DNA from: Acanthosepion pharaonis
Lineage: Eukaryota; Mollusca; Cephalopoda; Sepiida; Sepiidae
Assembly (NCBI GenBank): GCA_903632075.3
Contig: CAHIKZ030004724.1
Coordinates: 4,067,501-4,131,500, forward strand
DNA length: 64,000 bases
Direction: 5' to 3'
Under the pieces are notes generated by a model that made no database searches, had not been told where the DNA came from, and saw only the letters and a program-made list of their open reading frames with translations. Positions 1 to 10,140 of the stretch are shown in pieces; the stretch's first letter is position 1; every line of letters begins with the position of its first letter. The translations under genes and the position numbers were made by a program.

Positions 1-540
1 TTTTTTCATTCTCTTTCACTTCAAGTAGCTCTCTGCGTTTTGATCGTATTATCGGCTTGCTCGGAGTGAATTGATTGAAAAAAAAAACACATGACGGAAA
101 AACTATATTTATGATGAGAAAAATGGCGTCTTGAGTCAAAGAAGAACTGGAAAAGAAAAAATGAACTTTTTCGATGATTATAATGATGATGTAACGATAA
201 TTAAATATAGTCAGCAGCCGAGATATGAATCTAGTAAAAAGAACGGCGATTCCCTTAAATTAAATGTTATCCAGTAAGTATCCCGCAAGGAAGGCGTTTC
301 ACGATCTTCAGCGGATGCCTGAAACTGCGGATAATACGAAAACTGCATATATCTTTTTCCTATCCCTACATAATTAAAGTTTAATTTATAAATTAGTCGA
401 ATAAGATATTAGCAACAGGAACTGCAGAAAAAATTACAACAATATTGGCATAGTACCCGTAAAAAATAACACGTTACGTACAGAACAGATCTTCTGCCTT
501 AGGATCAATATAGTATCTTTCTGTAAAATAAGTGTTCGAG

Positions 541-543
<3 letters not shown>
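1..543. other. AT-rich unannotated flank
   Basis: No reading frame, RNA gene or repeat family could be recognised here. The sequence is AT-rich with short A runs. Confidence 0.5.

Positions 544-629
<86 letters not shown>
544..629. repeat. compound (AC)n(TA)n microsatellite
   Basis: An uninterrupted AC tract runs directly into a TA tract. Confidence 0.98.
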
Positions 630-634
<5 letters not shown>

Positions 635-834
635 TCAAACATATGAAATATTTTATTCAGTAAAGTAGATACCTCCACAGAAAACGCGATACCTAAATGG
701 TTTAAAATTTTTAAAAATCTTTCTCGAAGGTTTTGTTTTAATTTTAATAGATTAAATTTAATATTTCAATAAGTAAAATACTTTGCTGTAAAATAAGCGC
801 TAGGGTATGTGCACAAACACACAAGGACCGCCTC

Positions 835-836
<2 letters not shown>

Positions 837-888
<52 letters not shown>

Positions 889-952
889 CAGTATATCGGC
901 TTGAGGCAGTCAGCCACACTGATGATAAAGCAAAATAGTCTGTCTGTGGATG

Positions 953-1004
<52 letters not shown>
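837..1004. repeat. two (AT)n arrays with unique spacer
   Basis: AT dinucleotide arrays occupy about 837-885 and 956-1004. The 70-bp spacer has no recognised content. Confidence 0.95.
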
Positions 1005-1008
<4 letters not shown>

Positions 1009-1073
1009 TTATTTATAAAAAATTATAACATTATAACATACTTATGTTATAATTTTTTATAAATAATAATTAT
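1002..1073. repeat. perfect 30-bp inverted repeat (stem-loop)
   Basis: Positions 1002-1031 and 1044-1073 are exact reverse complements with a 12-nt spacer. The left arm abuts an (AT)n array. This could extrude as a cruciform or be a fold-back remnant. No target-site duplication is visible. Confidence 0.9.
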
Positions 1074-1159
1074 ATCTGCTCTACTTTGTATTGAGCACTC
1101 TTTTAAGAACAGTAATTGTTGGTTATTGGAATTCATTCCGTATATACCTATTATATACT

Positions 1160-1163
<4 letters not shown>
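1074..1163 (+). repeat. SINE 3'-tail-like fragment
   Basis: The segment around TTGAGCACTCTTTTAAGAA resembles the tail of the SINE at 25,390-25,690 (CTGAGCACTTTTAATCA), and both are followed by AT-rich repeats. It looks like a 5'-truncated SINE tail. Homology rests on a short stretch only. Confidence 0.4.
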
Positions 1164-1217
<54 letters not shown>

Positions 1218-1334
1218 ATTATATTTATGGGTAAAATGGTGATAGACTATAAACTATATATATGCGTGTGTATGTGCACGCTCTGGCACTTATTTCACGG
1301 ACAAATATTCAGTGTCTCAGTGTCCATTCATTCA

Positions 1335-1375
<41 letters not shown>
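1164..1375. repeat. two (AT)n arrays
   Basis: AT arrays lie at about 1164-1213 and 1339-1375. Reading frames crossing them (poly Tyr-Ile) are artefacts. Confidence 0.95.
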
Positions 1376-1378
<3 letters not shown>

Positions 1379-1569
1379 GACAATTCACTCCAAGCAAGTC
1401 GGTGGTGCCGCTAGCGCTCAAGGGGTTACAGAGGATAATTCTGAATGGAAAAATTTGATCCTTAAGCCTAACCCTACCTGCTGATGAGTGATACTGCTGC
1501 TGCTGCTTGACTGCTGTCAGCACTGCTCTTCTTTTTTTTACTACAGCTTCTGCTCTTGAAGCTTTACTG

Positions 1570-1750
1570 TCATTTCTTGTTTATTTATTAACGGCTCTCA
1601 TATTGAATTTATTTCCATGCTTACACTATTAAGGCAATCCTCATAACCTATCATATGCGCTGATTCTTTCAGACGCATTTTTTTATAATGATATTCATCT
1701 AGTACAATGCCCAAGAGCCACTCGTCGTAGAGGGTTACAGTCACAGTTTA
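1570..1750 (-). pseudogene. retrotransposon ORF C-terminal fragment plus LINE 3' end
   Basis: On the minus strand, about 1690-1575 reads HYKKMRLKESAHMIGYEDC, then a segment with an in-frame stop and EPLINK. This resembles the minus-strand fragment at 52,285-52,490, which contains KIRKLKESAQILGHK and NTIWEP. Both look like the C-terminal end of one retrotransposon polyprotein; Penelope-like is possible but unproven. Immediately upstream, about 1745-1695 matches in reverse complement the 3' end of the LINE tails at 57.7, 41.2 and 42.2 kb (GTAACCCTCTAC then GTGGCTCTTGGG). Two different retroelement ends are therefore fused. No intact reading frame remains. Confidence 0.55.
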
Positions 1751-2034
1751 TGTGGATAAATGGTAAGGTAACGGTTGAACTTAGACTTGAATAGGTTAAG
1801 ACTGCAGACATCCTATTGGGCGTTCATTCCACAAAGCAGCCGTTCATGGGAAGAAGCTCGACTGAAACTTACATAGCACCAATGGAATATTACTTTAACA
1901 AAAAACATTTAGTCGATGAGGAAGAAAATGAATTCTAAGCAAATCAGACAGTTTATCGCTGTGGAATATGGATGAAAATCTTGACTTACTTCTATGTTGC
2001 TTTTTTGTTTCTATGTTTTTGGTATTTTTTTTTT
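1751..2034. other. no recognised feature
   Basis: AT-rich sequence without a credible frame or known repeat. Confidence 0.4.
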
Positions 2035-2450
2035 ATCCTTTTACCCCGAGCAAGGCAATAAAGCCACTGAGTCACAAAGGGTTGCTTAGTGTTAGAGAAT
2101 GTGAGGGAAATACTATTAAGGAGAAAGAACAAGAAAAGAACAAGAATTAAAAAGACAGAAGATGACGATTTACATTGCATTTTTTTTTTTTTTTTTTGAA
2201 AATCGAAGTTGACTGGGAAGCAAGAAGCTAGAAGAGAGTTCCACAGGCGAGAAGTGTGATAGAAAAACTGTTAGCATAGAACTTAGGGTTACATCTAGCC
2301 ATTTCAACATTAAAATGATGAGGTCTTGCCGCCAATATCGCACTGAGCTTAAATTCATAAATTCTAGTTATCATAGAGGAAAGATCATCAGAATAATTCC
2401 CATGAAAATATTTATAGAAATGCCATATTTTATTTATTGGTTTGTAGTTT
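2035..2450 (-). pseudogene. LINE ORF2 C-terminus and 3' end (family L-A)
   Basis: The minus strand encodes FYKYFHGNYSDDL, then VEMARCNPKFYANSFS. This matches the conserved C-terminal end of mollusc-type jockey/CR1-superfamily LINE ORF2 proteins; the plus-strand copy at 36.6 kb reads FYKYFHGNCSDELLPLVPR. The remainder down to about 2,040 is the degenerate C-terminal and 3' end, shared with the copies at 41.3 and 61.8 kb (GCAAGGCAATAA, then GTTGACTGGGAAGCAAGA). The reverse transcriptase core is absent, consistent with 5' truncation during target-primed insertion. Stops and a poly-T run break the frame. Confidence 0.7.
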
Positions 2451-3710
2451 TTAGTCATAACCAATTTTGACTCAAGTTGAAAGCTATATACAAACATCTC
2501 TTACATTCTCCATAGCAAAGGCGGTCTATACGTTATGATACTTGTAAAATCTGAGGCATCAAATATCTACGTCTGTTCACTAACTCACATTAAATGAATC
2601 TGCTTCAGATCTGACGTGTCTGAAAATGTTATTTCCATCAATTACTTCAACAGTGTAAATTTATACAAAAGTTGATAGACTTATTATTTTTCTTGTTTTA
2701 TATGCAACGTCATTTTCCCCGGCATCAACACTTCGTTTTATTTTATTTTCGATTCATTTTATTTTATTCGATTTCATTCTTCTTACCGAAAACATCACAG
2801 CGGGGCAAGGTCATCTGATCTTGACTATATTTCATCGCCAAATATGAGAAAATATCGAATCGAAGTATATTTTAGCCTACGACCTCCAGTTAATTTGTAT
2901 TACGCCTGCCGTCCGCCATTGTAATGGCGGCATCGGCACTAATGCTTTTCCTTCTCATAGCACAAAAGAGATTTTGGGCAGGGACAAGGGTAAGGAGCAG
3001 GCGGTCGGGGTACAAGAGAAAAATAATATATGACCTGTTTGGTTTTTTTCCAGAGTAAATCCATTTATCTAGATCCGAATACAGCCCAAACAGCATGGTT
3101 GCTCCAATCAGTGAAAGAAAAAAATGAGAGAAAAAAATTAAGAAAAAAAATTGGAAAAATAAATAAACGGGAGTGAACGTAGGTAAAAATAAAAAATAAT
3201 AAAAAAAAAAAGAAACTTGAAAACAGCACTGATACAACCGGGCTTGGCTACAAAATCTCGGAATGATCTATAGTTCCAAAGAATTTGTTCGGACATAGCC
3301 ACATTTATTAAGATTTGCCTTCTGACTGGTCGGCAATAGCCGCGTTTGTCATTGATTTTTCTATTCTTTTGTTATTGATAAGATATGATTCGTATTAGAT
3401 GGCCACGGCGTTTTGCAAAAAGAAAAGAGAACGAGAAATTATATAACTGGATACAAAACACCTTTTCATCATTATATTATATTGTTTTTTAGTTGTTTTT
3501 TTTATGCTTTCCAGGGGGTGGGGAGGGTCTGAAATTGTCCCGTTCTTCACTTCGACGCCTCAGGTTGACGTTCGAACCAAGCCAAAAGCTAGAATCCAAT
3601 GTGCGTACTCTGAGGCTATAAATCTCGTTCTTAACACACCCTTAGTGCTGTGAGGTATTGTCGCAGTATTAGTACCGGAGGGATCAAACACCACTATTTA
3701 CCACTATTTA

Positions 3711-3712
<2 letters not shown>
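2451..3712. other. no recognised feature
   Basis: AT-rich sequence with homopolymer runs. The 115-codon minus-strand frame at 2,890-3,237 is low-complexity Phe/Tyr-rich sequence from A runs and is not credible as a gene. A weak Pol III B-box-like motif (GGTTCGAAC, minus strand, near 3,575) hints at a worn SINE but is not enough to call. Confidence 0.4.

Positions 3713-3771
<59 letters not shown>
3713..3771. repeat. (AT)n microsatellite
   Basis: Uninterrupted AT dinucleotide array. Confidence 0.98.
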
Positions 3772-3775
<4 letters not shown>

Positions 3776-4180
3776 GTTCTTTCTGGTCTTAGAAGATAAA
3801 TAAAGAAAAATAGAGAACTGGAAAATATTTTCATTGCCTTTTCAAATGCTAATCACATATCTTTCGACGACAAATGTTTAAAGCCTGGTCTTGTTTTTAA
3901 AGACGAAAATGAACTAAATGTAATTTAAAATGGAAAAGATTTTTGATTGAGTGATTTGCTTTTTTTACGGTTTATCAACCTTCTGCAGGATATTTAAAGC
4001 CAGAAAATATTTTTTTATTAAAAGAATTTGGGTAGATAATATTGATTTGCTGATACTGATTAACCCATAGGTGAAGGGAAAGAGGTGTATTCACATCTTT
4101 GCCAATGCTATTTGCGAGTGAGTGAGCACAACTATTTCCAATTACAAGCCGTTAGCCACTTCACTACCTGCACGTTCATA
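3772..4180. other. no recognised feature
   Basis: AT-rich sequence; nothing recognised. Confidence 0.4.
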
Positions 4181-4311
4181 GCGTAGAGCACCTGGTAATC
4201 TGAGGCGGTCACCCATCAAGATACTGACCAGGCTCGGCACTGCTTAACTTCGGTAATCCTACGTGAACCGGTGTTTAGAAACGGTGTTTTCAACGTGATA
4301 TAACCGTAAAC
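4181..4311 (-). pseudogene. 5S rRNA pseudogene
   Basis: Read on the minus strand this follows animal 5S rRNA from end to end. The 5' part corresponds to GTCTACGGCCATACCACG with several changes, then come GTTGAAAACACCG, CCGAAGTTAAGCAGTGCCG and GGTGACCGCC, and the 3' end resembles the expected GCTGTAGGCT. About 12 bases around ACCGGTGTT are duplicated, and the segment expected to read CGTCCGATCA is altered. Those changes and point substitutions mark it as non-functional. It could be a retroposed 5S copy or the head of a 5S-derived (SINE3-type) element. No array or termination run is evident. Confidence 0.85.
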
Positions 4312-4353
4312 AGAAATTAAAAAAAGAAAGAATCATATAAATCAAATTCGATG

Positions 4354-4655
4354 TACAAGGTGGTCCGAAAGTCTTGTTACCCTCTACCAAAAAGTAATGA
4401 GAACAATTAATACAATAATACAAAGTACATGTATTGGATTCAGTTTATTCGCTTTCATTGACGCTGTCACACTGTATGAGCGCCATCATTTTCGTGGCAC
4501 GAAATAATGCAGCGCGATGTTTTTCTGTGTGGTATTTTATGAAGCTGTGCTTTGTGGATTGTTGCAAAGGCTCTCTGCTTGATATTACCCCCGCCGAGCT
4601 TTGAAATAGAAAATTATGTTATACAGGGGTGACAAGAGATTCGGACCACCCTATA
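4354..4655. mobile_element. mariner-type MITE
   Basis: The ends are inverted repeats: the left end reads AAGGTGGTCCGAAAGTCTTG and the reverse complement of the right end reads AGGGTGGTCCGAATCTCTTG. Both are bordered by TA, the Tc1/mariner target duplication. The roughly 250-bp interior has no transposase frame. The GGTGGTCCGAA terminus is typical of mariner-like ends. Confidence 0.75.
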
Positions 4656-4699
4656 CAATAATGTCAGTTAAATACCATTCATGCTTCACGCATGGGCGA

Positions 4700-4965
4700 T
4701 CATGTCACTTTCAAACCATGACTGACGCGGCAGAAGACTTTTCTCCACAATAGATTGGCGTTTCTTTCTGCGTTCTGTCTTTCTTTCAATTTTTTTTTTT
4801 TACCCAGTCTGTCCTGGTATTCAACCCATAGCTGGGGGGGGGGGAAATGAGACATATTCATTCCTTTTACAAGGGTATTTGCGTATAAGTGAAAGTAATG
4901 AACCCAACTGGAATTCGAACTCAACTCAACGATTTATCATCCCAATTACACAACATCTGACATCG
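4700..4965 (-). mobile_element. tRNA-headed SINE (family S-C)
   Basis: On the minus strand, GAGTTCGAATTCC fits a Pol III B box, preceded by tRNA-like sequence from about 4,965. The body downstream contains a poly-C run and CCCCAGCTAT, shared with the copy at 41,565-41,700. A third, weaker copy is at 59,560-59,700. The overlapping 74-codon frame is incidental. Confidence 0.5.
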
Positions 4966-5094
4966 ATACATTTTTTTTTAAATATTTTTAATTTTCTAAC
5001 CCACTGTTAATACTGTAGGGCCATTTAACAACATTAGTATCGAGTATGTTCAAACACTCTATTTAAAACATTGTAAATAGTTTTCAATTTTCTT

Positions 5095-5139
<45 letters not shown>

Positions 5140-5871
5140 AAAGAGAAAGAACAGTAAGTAATCCAGTGTTATTATTAATATTTTTATTTTTACAAAACAG
5201 TGTTCAATGCAAATCTACAGAGCATAAATATTATAAATTTACTTATTTACCCCAAGAACACTAAACGTGGGTATATAGTACCCAACGCAAATTTTCCTAT
5301 TTTTAATTACAATTTTCAGTACCTGATTTTCTTACCTATATAATGTTTTTCAGTTCCTATTAATGTTAACTCAAAGTACAAAGTTTGAAGTGTCTGCATG
5401 TAAAATATTTCAAATAAAAATTTATATTTAATAATTTTTTTTTTTTTTGATATTTTCAAAATCGGGTATGATATACCCATGGTTAGTAGTTGTGTAACTT
5501 TAATTGATGGTTAGTATTCTAGGGTTAAAATTATGGTTCCATCGCTACACAGGAATTATCAAAAAAAGAAGCTAAAAACTTCAAATTCAATTATACAATT
5601 AAACTAAATCCCTAGTTCTGTTTCATTTTCAAGGGAATTTTGGAATAACTTATTTTGAAATTTATTGAGTTTTATACATTGACTTAACCTCTTTTCGAAA
5701 GTAACTAATATGTTGATACAATAATTGTCAGTAAAAAAGAATACCCTACCACCCCTTGTAAAAATGATTGGTTTTCCCCATATCCATAGAAACAAATATT
5801 ATGAATGTCTGTGCTAAAAAGCTCAGTGTGTAGCGATGGAACCATATTTTTAAATAAGTAAATTTATTATT

Positions 5872-5873
<2 letters not shown>
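4966..5873. other. AT-rich stretch with (TA)n at 5,098-5,133
   Basis: No gene recognised. It contains one TA dinucleotide array and AT-rich unique sequence; the 63-codon minus-strand frame has no support. Confidence 0.45.

Positions 5874-5915
<42 letters not shown>
5874..5915. repeat. (TAGA)n microsatellite
   Basis: About ten tandem TAGA units immediately left of the hammerhead-bearing element. Confidence 0.97.
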
Positions 5916-6078
5916 TAATTATTAGAAGGATTTGATAATTATATTTAATTAATTCATCGAGTCTGATAGAAACCTCAACAGAATGCAGAAAGTCCTATAT
6001 TTGGGACTCATCAGCATTAGAACAGTTAGTATGATGTTTGCTTGACAACCTATCATGGTTTCAATTCTCGGTAGTGGA

Positions 6079-6105
6079 TGCGCACTGCTGATGAGTCCCA
6101 AATAT
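6079..6105 (+). ncRNA. truncated hammerhead ribozyme copy
   Basis: Carries helix I 5' strand, CTGATGA (6,088-6,094) and the first half of helix II, identical to the complete copy 278 bp downstream. After CAAATAT the sequence diverges, so the second half of helix II, the GAAA and the GTC cleavage site are missing. It cannot be catalytically complete. Confidence 0.8.
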
Positions 6106-6355
6106 CTGTGTATATCATCGCTTGAACCGGCTTCTAATGCTTTAGAGTGAGCTGCTTGGTGAGAGTAGTCGTGGCTCCAGCGGGCACAGTCCTATGGTTA
6201 CAGAGAACGCAGTATGGTTCCACCACGGAATATGTGAGTGAGCGGCGCTATATTGAGTCTGATTTGCAATCTCTTCGTCGTCGCTGCTCATTGGAACAGT
6301 TGGTATGATGTTTGCTTGATAATCTAACTGTCAGGGTTTCAATTCTTGGTAGTAG

Positions 6356-6415
6356 ATGCGCACTGCTGATGAGTCCCAAATATAGGACGAAACGGCCGTC
6401 TAGTGTTTTCTGCAT
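6356..6415 (+). ncRNA. type-I hammerhead ribozyme
   Basis: All conserved core elements are present: CTGATGA at 6,366-6,372, GAAA at 6,389-6,392 and cleavage triplet GTC at 6,398-6,400. Helix II is GTCC (6,373-6,376) with GGAC (6,385-6,388) and loop CAAATATA. Helix III is minimal, ACG with CGT around a 2-nt GC loop, as in the short-stem type-I motifs of Penelope-like elements and retrozymes. Helix I pairs 6,360-6,365 with 6,401-6,406 (G.U, T-A, C-G, A-T, C-G, G.U). After an internal loop, ATGC (6,356-6,359) pairs with GCAT (6,412-6,415). Predicted self-cleavage falls after C6400. A 3-bp helix III is often active as a dimer, which suits a tandem transcript. Activity is inferred. Confidence 0.92.
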
Positions 6416-6459
6416 TCTGTTGAGGTTTCTTTCAGACTCGATGAATCAATTAAATATAT

Positions 6460-6984
6460 ATATTGTTTGATTGTTGTTTCAAGTTTGTAGAGAAGAATTA
6501 AAAAAGGAAAAAGTGTTTAATTTTGAGAAAGCGAACCTAAAGACCCATATTAATAAATTAAGTTTTACATTTCAAAAATGCAAATATGTAAAAATAGGTT
6601 TAATTTCTATTTCAGTAAACAAATTGTTTGTAATACGCACAAATACTATGACTAAAACCAAAACTTTCTTGTAGTTACTTGATAGAGAGAGATTCAAAAA
6701 TCTATTTGACTAAATATTAAAGAAAAACTTTTTGTCGGGATGTTCAAAAACCCATCGTTACTAATAGGGGGTTAAAAGTAGTTTACGCAGTCTCTAAGCC
6801 GTCCGAATCTAAACCGTCCGGATTAAATCATGAAGTCTTCAAACTCCAAAGATGAAACATTGACAATTATTAGAACATTACATTTCCAGGTGATTAAAGG
6901 AATACATATTTCTTTATAAATAAACATTCAACATTCATTTACAGAACAACGAGTTCTACACGAGTGACGCTTTCCTTCACTCAC
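6460..6984. other. no recognised feature
   Basis: AT-rich; the 67-codon plus-strand frame at 6,471 is low-complexity and unsupported. Confidence 0.4.
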
Positions 6985-8711
6985 TGATCAGGAATATCGT
7001 ATCTGTTCTTCTTTTTATCGCTCCCTGGACATCGGACTGGGATCAAAATCTCATATCTGTTCTCTTTTTGTTTACTCCCTGGCCATCGAATCTAGTATCT
7101 ATTCTCCTTTTATTCGCTCTCTGAACATCGGACGGGGATCAAACTCTATTATATTTCCTCCTTTTCTTCAGTCCCGGGATATCGCACTGGGATCAAAATC
7201 TAATATCTGTTCTCCCTTTCTTTACTTCCTGGCTCTCGGACGGGGGATCAAAGTCTAATATCTGTTCTCTTTTTCTTTTCTCACTGGCCATCGGACTGGA
7301 ATCAAATCTAGTAACTGTTCTCCTTTTATTCGCACTCTTAATATCGGACGGGGATCAAAAGCTAGTATCTGTTCTCCTCTTCTTCGCTCTCTGGACATCG
7401 AACTAGGATCAAAATCTAATATCTGTTTTCTTTTTCTTTTACTCCTTGGCCATCGGACAGGGATCAAAATGTATTATATGTTCTCTTTTCATCGCTCCCT
7501 GGACATCAGATCTGGATCAAAATCTAGTATCTTTTCTCCTGTTCATCGACATCTAGTATCATCAAAATCTTGTATCTCTTCTCCTTTTCTCTCGACATTG
7601 GACTGGGATCAAAATTTAGTATCTTTCCTCCTTTTCTTCAGTCCCTGGACATCGGACTGGGATCAAAATGTAATATCTGCTCTCCTTTTCATCGCTCCCT
7701 GGACATCAGACTAGGATCAATATATTGTGTCTGTTATCCTTTTCTTCACGCCCCCGTCATCGAACTGGGATCAAAATGTAATATATGTTCTCCTTTTGTT
7801 CGCTCCCTGTCCATCAGACTGGGATCAAAATGTAGTATCTGTTCTCCTCTTCATGGATCCCTGGACATCGGATTTGGATCAAAATCTATTATCTGTTCTT
7901 CCTTTTCTCGCTATCTGGACATCAGACTGGGATCAAAATCTAGTATCTGTTCTCTTTTTCTTTACTAAGCGGGCTATAGGACTGGGATCAAAATCTCGTA
8001 CCCGTTCTCCTTTTCATCAGTCCCTGAACATTGGACCAGGATCAAAATCTATTATCTCTTCTCCTTTTCTTCGCTCTCTGGACATCGGACTGGGATCAAA
8101 GCTTTATTTCTGTTCTCTTTTTCTTTACTCCCAGGCCATCGGACTGGGATCAAAATGTAGTATCTGTTCTCCTTTTCTTGCCTCTCTGGACATCAAAATG
8201 GGATCAAAATCAAATATCTGTTCTCTTTTTCTTTAATCCCTGTTAATCGAACTCGGATCAAAATCTAGTATCTGTTCTCCTTTTCTACGCTTTCTGGACA
8301 TCGGACTGGGATGAAAATGTAGTATCTGTTCACCTTTTCCTCGCTCATTGGACATCGGACCGGGATCAAAATCTAATATCTGTTCTCTTTTTCTTTACTC
8401 CCTAGCCATCGTACTGGGATCAAAATGGAGTATCCTTTCTACTTTTCATTTCCCCCTGGGATACGCACTGGGGGCGGGGGTCACAATCTAGTATCTGTTC
8501 TCCTTTTCTTCGCTCTCTGGACATCAGACTGACATCAAAATCTAATATCTGTTCTGTTTTTATTTACTCCCTGCCCATCGGACTGGGATCAAAATGTAGT
8601 ATCTGTTCTCCTTTTCTTCGCTTTCTGGACATCAGACTGGGATCAAAATCTCTTCTGTTTTTATTTACTCCCTGGCCATCGGACTGGGATTAAAATGTAG
8701 TATCTGTTCTT
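6985..8711. repeat. 54-bp satellite with 108-bp higher-order period
   Basis: About 32 head-to-tail copies of a 54-bp unit containing CATCGGACTGGGATCAAAAT. Two monomer types tend to alternate: one with TTTCTTTACTCCCTGGCCATC, the other with CCTTTTCTTCGCTCTCTGGACATC, giving a 108-bp period in the best-preserved part (about 7,990-8,700). Because 54 is a multiple of three, several frames stay open (up to 169 codons with repeated SLDIGLGSK), but these are by-products of periodicity. Confidence 0.95.
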
Positions 8712-9314
8712 TTAAGTTCGAATGGTAATATTACCTGTTTCGTTATAAGAAAATATTCAGCATTTATTGACCGAGCAGCTACTATCACTGTCGTTTAAAA
8801 TTCATAAAATCTTTCTCTTCAAACAATTTTTCAGGAAAATAGGTTTCTCAAGTTCAGTTGCTTTTATCTCTCTTCCTAATATTGATAGGAGTTTCCTTTC
8901 TAACATTTTATTATAAGTATTGTGGAATATCAAAATCATGATTAACTCATTATTCTTCAAGTTACATAAACTATCCGTTTTAGTTGTTGCCGTTGTTGAA
9001 TGTCCTCGATTAAAATTATTTGGTACAGTTCTTTCTGTGATTCTGTAGCGTCAGTCGAAAAGGATGGTCCCCGCTGAAACCTACAGGGTTCCTTCGCTCA
9101 AAGCCGTTTATTAATCATTGATCTGAGGAAACAGTTTTATACAATTGACAGTATAGATTTTTCTGAACGAGTTTGGTGCCGCTCATAACATCAATAATTC
9201 GAAAATGTGTGGGTAAATTTGGACAACTCCTGCAAGTTTACATTTCTAGCCTCATCAGAATAGATAAGGAGTTCGAGTTTCGCAGGAGGCTTATTTTAAT
9301 TCTCGATACACTGT
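8712..9314. other. no recognised feature
   Basis: Unique-looking AT-rich sequence; no gene or repeat recognised. Confidence 0.4.
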
Positions 9315-9375
9315 TCATATCTATCTAAAGTTGTTCATATCTAAGTCTGTTCATATATATCTAAGTCTGTTTCTT

Positions 9376-9422
<47 letters not shown>

Positions 9423-9451
9423 CAGCTTGGTCCCTATCTATCTATCTATCT

Positions 9452-9520
<69 letters not shown>

Positions 9521-9580
9521 TCCGTTGAAATCTATCTCAGTCTATTCGTATCTATCTATCTATCTATCTCAGTTTGGTCC

Positions 9581-9625
<45 letters not shown>

Positions 9626-9757
9626 CTAGTGTCTGTCTATCTATCTATCTATCCATCCATCTCAGTCTGTTCATATCTATCTAAAGTTGTTCATATCTAA
9701 GTCTGTTCATATATATCTAAGTCTGTTTATATCTATCTATCTATCTCAGCCTGGTCC

Positions 9758-9832
<75 letters not shown>

Positions 9833-9894
9833 TATTGAAATATATCAATCTATATATATATCATCTATCTATCTATCTATCTATCTCAGTCTAT

Positions 9895-9948
<54 letters not shown>

Positions 9949-10048
9949 CTAGTGTCTGTCTGTCTGTTTATCCATCCATCTCAGTCTGTTCATACCTATC
10001 TAAAGTTGTTCATATCTAAGTCTTTTCATATATATCTAAGTCTGTTTA

Positions 10049-10081
<33 letters not shown>

Positions 10082-10140
10082 CAGTCCGTTCAAATCTATC
10101 TCAGTCTGTTAATATCTAAGTCTGTTCATGTCTATCTATA
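9315..10140. repeat. compound (TATC)n / (AT)n block with repeated spacer
   Basis: TATC arrays (about 9,371-9,421, 9,430-9,452, 9,548-9,625, 9,760-9,796, 9,860-9,950, 10,050-10,082) alternate with AT arrays (9,460-9,517 and 9,797-9,829). A spacer containing TCTAAAGTTGTTCATATCTA recurs near 9,324, 9,678 and 9,998. The whole microsatellite-plus-spacer module has therefore itself been duplicated, with a period of roughly 320-355 bp. Poly Tyr-Leu-Ser-Ile frames are artefacts. Confidence 0.93.

Larger units (their letters stand above)
5941..6459 (+). mobile_element. hammerhead-bearing retrozyme-like element
   Basis: Two direct copies of a unit containing TGCGCACTGCTGATGAGTCC start their ribozyme cores at 6,088 and 6,366, exactly 278 bp apart. 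Homology extends upstream (GAACAGTTAGTATGATGTTT versus GAACAGTTGGTATGATGTTT). The left end, 5,941-6,015, is an inverted copy of the right end, 6,364-6,459, including the antisense CTGATGAGTCCCAAATATAGGAC. It lacks about 18 nt covering GAAAC, the GTC cleavage triplet and part of helix I. There is no protein frame. Established background: small non-coding animal retrozymes are tandem units of a few hundred nt carrying type-I hammerheads, and Penelope-like elements carry the same ribozyme. Assignment between these two is inference. Confidence 0.75.

Noticed and set aside
2890..3237. 115-codon minus-strand frame
   Set aside because: Phe/Tyr-rich translation of A runs; not conserved in style with any family.
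3540..3625. tRNA gene or SINE head on the minus strand
   Set aside because: A single B-box-like GGTTCGAAC without a matching A box or foldable cloverleaf.
7469..8246. Overlapping frames of 71-169 codons with repeated SLDIGLGSK
   Set aside because: Created by a 54-bp satellite whose length is a multiple of three; two frames are open simultaneously over the same DNA.
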